A stretch of 54,980 bases of DNA from Arthrobacter sp. SO5 (lineage in GTDB: Bacteria; Actinomycetota; Actinomycetes; Actinomycetales; Micrococcaceae), in NCBI RefSeq assembly GCF_020532805.1, contig NZ_MQTQ01000065.1, forward strand, positions 15,145 through 70,124, in the 5' to 3' direction. Shown here in pieces: positions 51,117 to 54,980 of the stretch (positions are counted from its first letter, which is position 1; each line of letters opens with the position of its first letter). Below the pieces are notes generated by a model that had not been told where the DNA came from, ran no database searches, and was given only the letters and a program-made list of their open reading frames with translations. Position numbers and translations under genes: made by a program.

Positions 51117-52154
51117 GTGCCCCGTCTCCGCCTGCAACCAGCCCCTGCCGTGTCCATGATTCCCGGCTTGCTCTGCGCGGCGGCGGCCGTCGGGCTTGCG
51201 CTCGGCGTCCACACGCTCTTCCCCTCGCTGCCGGCGATGACGCTGGCCGTGGTGTTCGGGCTCCTCGCCGCCAATCTGCCGGGCGTCTCCGCCTGGACGG
51301 CGGGCGCCGGCCGGCCGGGACTGGACTTCGCCGGCAAACACCTCATGCGCAGCGGAATCGTGGTCCTGGGCCTGAAGGTCAGCCTGGTGGATGTGTTGGG
51401 CCTGGGCTGGCCTGCGCTGCTGCTGATCACGGGGGTGGTGCTGGCCGCGTTCGCCGGGACTTACGGCATCGGCAGGCTGTTCGGGTTGCCGGCGCAGGTG
51501 TCGCTGCTGATTGCCACGGGCTTTTCGATCTGCGGGGCCTCGGCCATCGGCGCCATGGCCGCTGTGCGCAGGATCCGTCAGCAGGACACCGTGTTGCCGG
51601 TTGCCCTCGTGACTCTGTGCGGCACGCTGGCCATCGGCGTACTGCCGCTGCTGATCCGGCCGCTGGGACTGGGCCCGGAGCAATTCGGGGCCTGGGCGGG
51701 CGCTTCGGTGCACGACGTCGGCCAGGTCGTCGCCACCGCGCAGACGGCCGGGACGACGGCGCTGGCGGTCGCCGTCGTCGTCAAACTGACCAGGGTGGTC
51801 CTCCTGGCGCCGATGACGGCGGCGGCAGGAATCCACCACCGGTACAGCCCCGAAGCCGGCCCGGACGCAGACGGCGGCGCGAAGCGTCCCCCGATCGTGC
51901 CGCTGTTCGTGATCGGGTTTCTGGCTCTTGCCGCCCTGCGCACGACGGGCTGGCTTTCCCCCGCGGCCCTGGACGCCGCCGCCGTCCTGCAGGACGTGCT
52001 GCTGGGCATGGCACTGTTCGGCCTCGGCTCGGCCGTCCGCGTGGCCCAACTGCTGCACACCGGGGCCAGGGCGCTGCTCGCCGCGCTGGCCTCCTGGCTC
52101 CTGATCGCCGTGCTGGGGCTCGGGGCCGCGCTGCTGATGCTCCCCCAGGGCTAA
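51117..52154 (+). CDS. YeiH family (UPF0324) putative sulfate exporter
   Basis: The 345-residue polytopic membrane protein shows the YeiH family motifs LMRSGIVVLGLKVSL, IATGFSICGASAIGAM and GASVHDVGQVVA, and about ten hydrophobic segments. The family is tentatively linked to sulfur compound export. A cytoplasmic-looking charged loop lies at about 245-265. GTG 51117 has a CAAGGT element 6 nt upstream and no Shine-Dalgarno. It is divergent from the ATP-grasp gene. Confidence 0.88.
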   Translation: MPRLRLQPAPAVSMIPGLLCAAAAVGLALGVHTLFPSLPAMTLAVVFGLLAANLPGVSAWTAGAGRPGLDFAGKHLMRSGIVVLGLKVSLVDVLGLGWPALLLITGVVLAAFAGTYGIGRLFGLPAQVSLLIATGFSICGASAIGAMAAVRRIRQQDTVLPVALVTLCGTLAIGVLPLLIRPLGLGPEQFGAWAGASVHDVGQVVATAQTAGTTALAVAVVVKLTRVVLLAPMTAAAGIHHRYSPEAGPDADGGAKRPPIVPLFVIGFLALAALRTTGWLSPAALDAAAVLQDVLLGMALFGLGSAVRVAQLLHTGARALLAALASWLLIAVLGLGAALLMLPQG

Positions 52155-52205
52155 GGGGCGCCGGCGAGTGGGCCAGGACACACTCCCCCGTGATTAGATT
52201 GCTGG

Positions 52206-54827
52206 GTGTCTAACCAGAACCTGCGCCGCGACGAAGCCGCTGCGCGCTCAGCCCTGATCTCCACCCACAGCTACGACGTGTCCCTGGATGTCCGGCAGGC
52301 AGCGGATCCGGGCGTTTCCGGCTACACCAGCCGCAGCGTCATCAACTTCTCCGCCACTGAGGGTGCGTCCACGTTCCTGGATTTCATCGGCAGCGAAGTG
52401 CACAGCGTCTTCCTCAACGGCAAGGGCCTGCCCGTTTCCGAGATCGTGGACGGCGCCCGGATCCGGCTGGCCAACCTCCGGGCCGAGAACCAGGTCACCG
52501 TGACGGGCACGGCCCTGTTCAGCACGTCGGGCGAGGGCATGCACCGGTTCTTCGACCCGGCCGACGGCCAGTGCTACCTCTACACCCAGTACGAGCCCGC
52601 CGACGCCCGCCGGGTCTTTGCGAACTTCGAACAGCCCGACCTCAAGGCCGAATTCACCTTCCACGTGATGGCCCCTGCCGACTGGCAGGTAGCGTCCAAC
52701 GGCGTCGAGGCCCAGCGGACCCAGCTGACGTCCGACCCCGCGACCAGCCGCTGGGACTTCGCCGCCACCAAACCGATCTCCACCTACATCACCACGGTGC
52801 TGGCCGGCCCGTACTTCAAGGCCGAGGATGCCTGGCGCGGGACCCTCGAGGACGGAACCAGCCTGGAAGTCCCGCTGGCCCTGTACTGCCGGGCCTCGAT
52901 GGCGGACTCCTTTGATACCGGGGCGCTCTTCACGCTCACGAAGAACGGCCTGGGGTTCTTCAACGAGCTCTTCGATTTCCCATACCCGTGGGGTAAATAC
53001 GACCAGGCCTTCGTGCCGGAGTACAACCTCGGCGCGATGGAGAACCCCGGGCTGGTGACCTTCACCGAAAGCTACGTGTTTACCTCGCGGGCCGCCGATT
53101 CGCAGTACCAGGGCCGCGCCAACACCCTCCTGCACGAGATGGCGCACATGTGGTTCGGCGACCTCGTCACGATGCAGTGGTGGGATGACCTGTGGCTGAA
53201 GGAATCCTTCGCGGACTACATGGGCACCCTGGGTGTGGACCGCACGACGGACTGGTCCACCGCCTGGGTGAACTTCGCCAGCAGCCGCAAGGCCTGGGCC
53301 TACGTGCAGGACCAGTTGCCCACGACGCACCCGATCGTGGCCGACATTCCGGACCTCGAGGCGGCGAAGCAGAACTTCGACGGCATCACCTACGCCAAGG
53401 GCGCCTCGGTCCTGAAACAGCTCGTCGCCTATGTGGGCTTCGAGGCGTTCGTCTCCGGCTCCCGGCAGTACTTCAGGGACCACGCCTACGGCAACACCAC
53501 CCTGGCCGAACTGCTGGCCGCCCTCAGCGCAGCATCGGGCCGCGACCTCGCCGAATGGGCCCGGCAGTGGCTGCAGACCTCCGGCATCTCCACCCTCTCC
53601 AGCGAGATCCAGGAGCACGACGGCGTGCTCGCCGCCGTGACGCTGCTGCAGGACGCCCGTGACCCGATCACCGGCCGGCAGGAACCGCGCCCGCACCGGC
53701 TGCGCATCGGGCTGTACAACATGGACGACTCCGGCGCACTGGTCCGTACCGGCAGCATCGAGACCGACGCCAGCGGCGCCCGCACGGAGGTGGCCGAACT
53801 GACCGGCACCGCGCGGCCCGGCCTGCTGCTGGTCAACGTCGAGGACCTCAGCTACGCCAAGGTACGGCTGGATCCGCACTCCGAAGCCACTGTGCGGAGC
53901 TCGCTGGGGAAGCTTGCGGACCCGATGGCCCGCGCGCTCTGCTGGACCGCCCTGTGGGATTCGGCGCGGGACGCCGTGACGCCGTCCTCGCTCTACGTCG
54001 ACGCCGTGCAGCGCTTCGCACCCGCCGAAACCGGCATCGGCGTGCTGCTCAACGTGCTCGGCAACGCCGCCACGGCGATCGAGCGCTACGTGCCGCGGGG
54101 CCAGCGCGGCCCCGTCCGGCACGGATTCCTGTCCGTGGCAGCCGCCGAGCTGCACCGGGCCGCCCCGGGCTCGGACCGGCAGCTGGCGTGGGCACGCACC
54201 CTGGCCTCGGTGAGCCGCCACGACCCCGGCTACCTGGACGTGATCCGGGGCATCCTGGACGGCAGCACCGTCGTCGAGGGCCTCGCCGTCGACGCTGAAC
54301 TGCGCTGGAACCTCTGGCACGCCCTCGCCGCGAACGGGCAGGCAACGCCCGCGCAGCTGGATGGCGAACTGGCGCGGGACAACACGGCGGCGGGCAAGTC
54401 CGGCCACGCGACTGCCCTCGCGGCCCGCCCCGAACCGGCCGTCAAGGAAAACGCCTGGAATGATGCGGTGCACGGGACCTCACTGTCCAACCAGCTGCTG
54501 AGCGCCACGATTGCCGGATTCACCACGGGTCCGGCATCCCTGCTGGCGGACTTCATCGACCGCTACTTCGAGAGCCTGGAGCAGGTCTGGGCCAGCCGCA
54601 GCATAGAAATCGCCAGCCGCATTGTCCGCGGCCTCTACCCGGCCGGGCAGGACCTGGACGGGCACGGCGCAACGCCGGACACGAACGCCGTCATTGTCCG
54701 CACTGACAACTGGCTGGCCGAGCATCCGGAAGCGCCGCGGGCGCTGCGCCGCATCATCATCGAACAGCGCAGCCACCTGCACCGCTCGTTGACGGCGCAG
54801 GCCCTCACGGCACCGGCTCCCGCGTAG
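52206..54827 (+). CDS. pepN: Aminopeptidase N (M1 family) PepN
   Basis: This 873-residue zinc aminopeptidase removes N-terminal residues from peptides and could finish the degradation of proteasome products. It has the substrate-recognition NLGAMENPGL motif, HEMAHMWFGD (His310, Glu311, His314) with the third ligand Glu in LWLKESFADYMG, and the FANFEQPDLKAEFTF beta-domain segment. The large helical C-terminal domain is typical of the full-length actinobacterial form. GTG 52206 follows TAGATT by 5 nt (leaderless). Confidence 0.95.
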   Translation: MSNQNLRRDEAAARSALISTHSYDVSLDVRQAADPGVSGYTSRSVINFSATEGASTFLDFIGSEVHSVFLNGKGLPVSEIVDGARIRLANLRAENQVTVTGTALFSTSGEGMHRFFDPADGQCYLYTQYEPADARRVFANFEQPDLKAEFTFHVMAPADWQVASNGVEAQRTQLTSDPATSRWDFAATKPISTYITTVLAGPYFKAEDAWRGTLEDGTSLEVPLALYCRASMADSFDTGALFTLTKNGLGFFNELFDFPYPWGKYDQAFVPEYNLGAMENPGLVTFTESYVFTSRAADSQYQGRANTLLHEMAHMWFGDLVTMQWWDDLWLKESFADYMGTLGVDRTTDWSTAWVNFASSRKAWAYVQDQLPTTHPIVADIPDLEAAKQNFDGITYAKGASVLKQLVAYVGFEAFVSGSRQYFRDHAYGNTTLAELLAALSAASGRDLAEWARQWLQTSGISTLSSEIQEHDGVLAAVTLLQDARDPITGRQEPRPHRLRIGLYNMDDSGALVRTGSIETDASGARTEVAELTGTARPGLLLVNVEDLSYAKVRLDPHSEATVRSSLGKLADPMARALCWTALWDSARDAVTPSSLYVDAVQRFAPAETGIGVLLNVLGNAATAIERYVPRGQRGPVRHGFLSVAAAELHRAAPGSDRQLAWARTLASVSRHDPGYLDVIRGILDGSTVVEGLAVDAELRWNLWHALAANGQATPAQLDGELARDNTAAGKSGHATALAARPEPAVKENAWNDAVHGTSLSNQLLSATIAGFTTGPASLLADFIDRYFESLEQVWASRSIEIASRIVRGLYPAGQDLDGHGATPDTNAVIVRTDNWLAEHPEAPRALRRIIIEQRSHLHRSLTAQALTAPAPA

Positions 54828-54833
54828 GGCGGC

Positions 54834-54856
54834 GCCCCGGGCCGGCCTGCCGGGGC
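54834..54856. terminator. Hairpin after pepN
   Basis: GCCCCGG and CCGGGGC form a 7-bp stem with a 9-nt loop between the convergent pepN stop and the last gene. No T run. Confidence 0.45.
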
Positions 54857-54871
54857 CGCGTGCACCCGGAC

Positions 54872-54980
54872 TCAGGGCACGCGGTGCAGCCACTCCGGGG
54901 TGCCGAACTTGGCCTCGACCCGCCGGCGGGCGGCCGCCAGCTCGGCGTCGGTGAGCTCCGACGGCGTCGCGGAGTAGCGT
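54872..54980 (-). CDS. 3' end of a gene running off the right edge, unidentified
   Basis: The minus frame ends with TGA at 54872 and reads RYSATPSELTDAELAAARRR then VEAKFGTPEWLHRVP. Codon choice is GC-rich at third positions like its neighbours, so it is probably coding. About 35 residues are too few to assign a family. Confidence 0.6.
   Translation of the reverse strand, partial: RYSATPSELTDAELAAARRRVEAKFGTPEWLHRVP

Noticed and set aside
52248..54473. 741-codon minus-strand open frame opposite pepN
   Set aside because: PepN motifs (GAMEN, HExxH) lie on the plus strand; the other frame has none.

Overview
The window is high-GC actinobacterial chromosome, most likely Arthrobacter/Pseudarthrobacter or another Micrococcaceae. 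It carries a Pup-proteasome locus with a fused PafBC, the mycothiol ligase gene mshC, an actinobacterial GlgA/GlgC pair, and many genes whose start codon lies 5-9 bases after a TAnnnT -10 element (leaderless transcripts). No phage, insertion sequence, integrase or CRISPR array was seen.

Layout. 1-11282 (all minus): Pup-proteasome locus in the order trmI, mpa/arc, dop, pup, prcB, prcA, pafA, two FKBP prolyl isomerases, pafBC (runs off the left edge). 11346-17556: a site-2 protease with CBS domains, a HAD phosphatase, a PAC2 protein, mshC, uppP and an aldo/keto reductase. 17600-21183: a decayed gtrA gene, a small acidic protein, a DUF5703-like protein, an acyl-CoA dehydrogenase and an M20 peptidase. 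21338-25498: tRNA-Leu(GAG), then a run of exported proteins (His-rich lipoprotein, zinc metallopeptidase lipoprotein, metallophosphoesterase, phosphoesterase lipoprotein). 25571-32130: malQ, a DksA/TraR-like protein coupled to an M50B membrane peptidase, an Xi-class glutathione transferase homologue, a decayed serine hydrolase and a FUSC-like membrane protein. 32202-38869: a fatty-acid module (MaoC hydratase, FabG4-type reductase, thiolase) divergent from a TetR regulator and a large acyl-CoA oxidase/dehydrogenase, with a perfect 13-bp inverted-repeat operator between the two arms. 38964-41683: divergent glgA/glgC. 41756-47607: an atypical zinc-knuckle SDR, then a DosR/DosS-like island (two split-barrel flavoproteins, a universal stress protein, a NarL-type regulator and a GAF-GAF histidine kinase). 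47629-51020: transglutaminase, alpha-E and circularly permuted ATP-grasp cluster. 51117-54980: YeiH-family transporter, pepN and a gene end.

Working together. Pup is deamidated by Dop, ligated by PafA and recognised by Mpa, which feeds PrcA/PrcB; PafBC is the DNA-damage activator usually encoded with them. GlgC and GlgA make alpha-glucan that MalQ can remodel. The DosR-like island shares a near-palindrome, GGGCC-N4-GGCCC or a variant, upstream of several of its genes. Two copies are centred exactly 44.5 bp before a leaderless start, so it looks like a small hypoxia/redox regulon with its operator readable from sequence. The least understood system is the transglutaminase/alpha-E/ATP-grasp cluster, known elsewhere beside the proteasome-like peptidase Anbu but here lacking Anbu, about 43 kb from a true proteasome locus.
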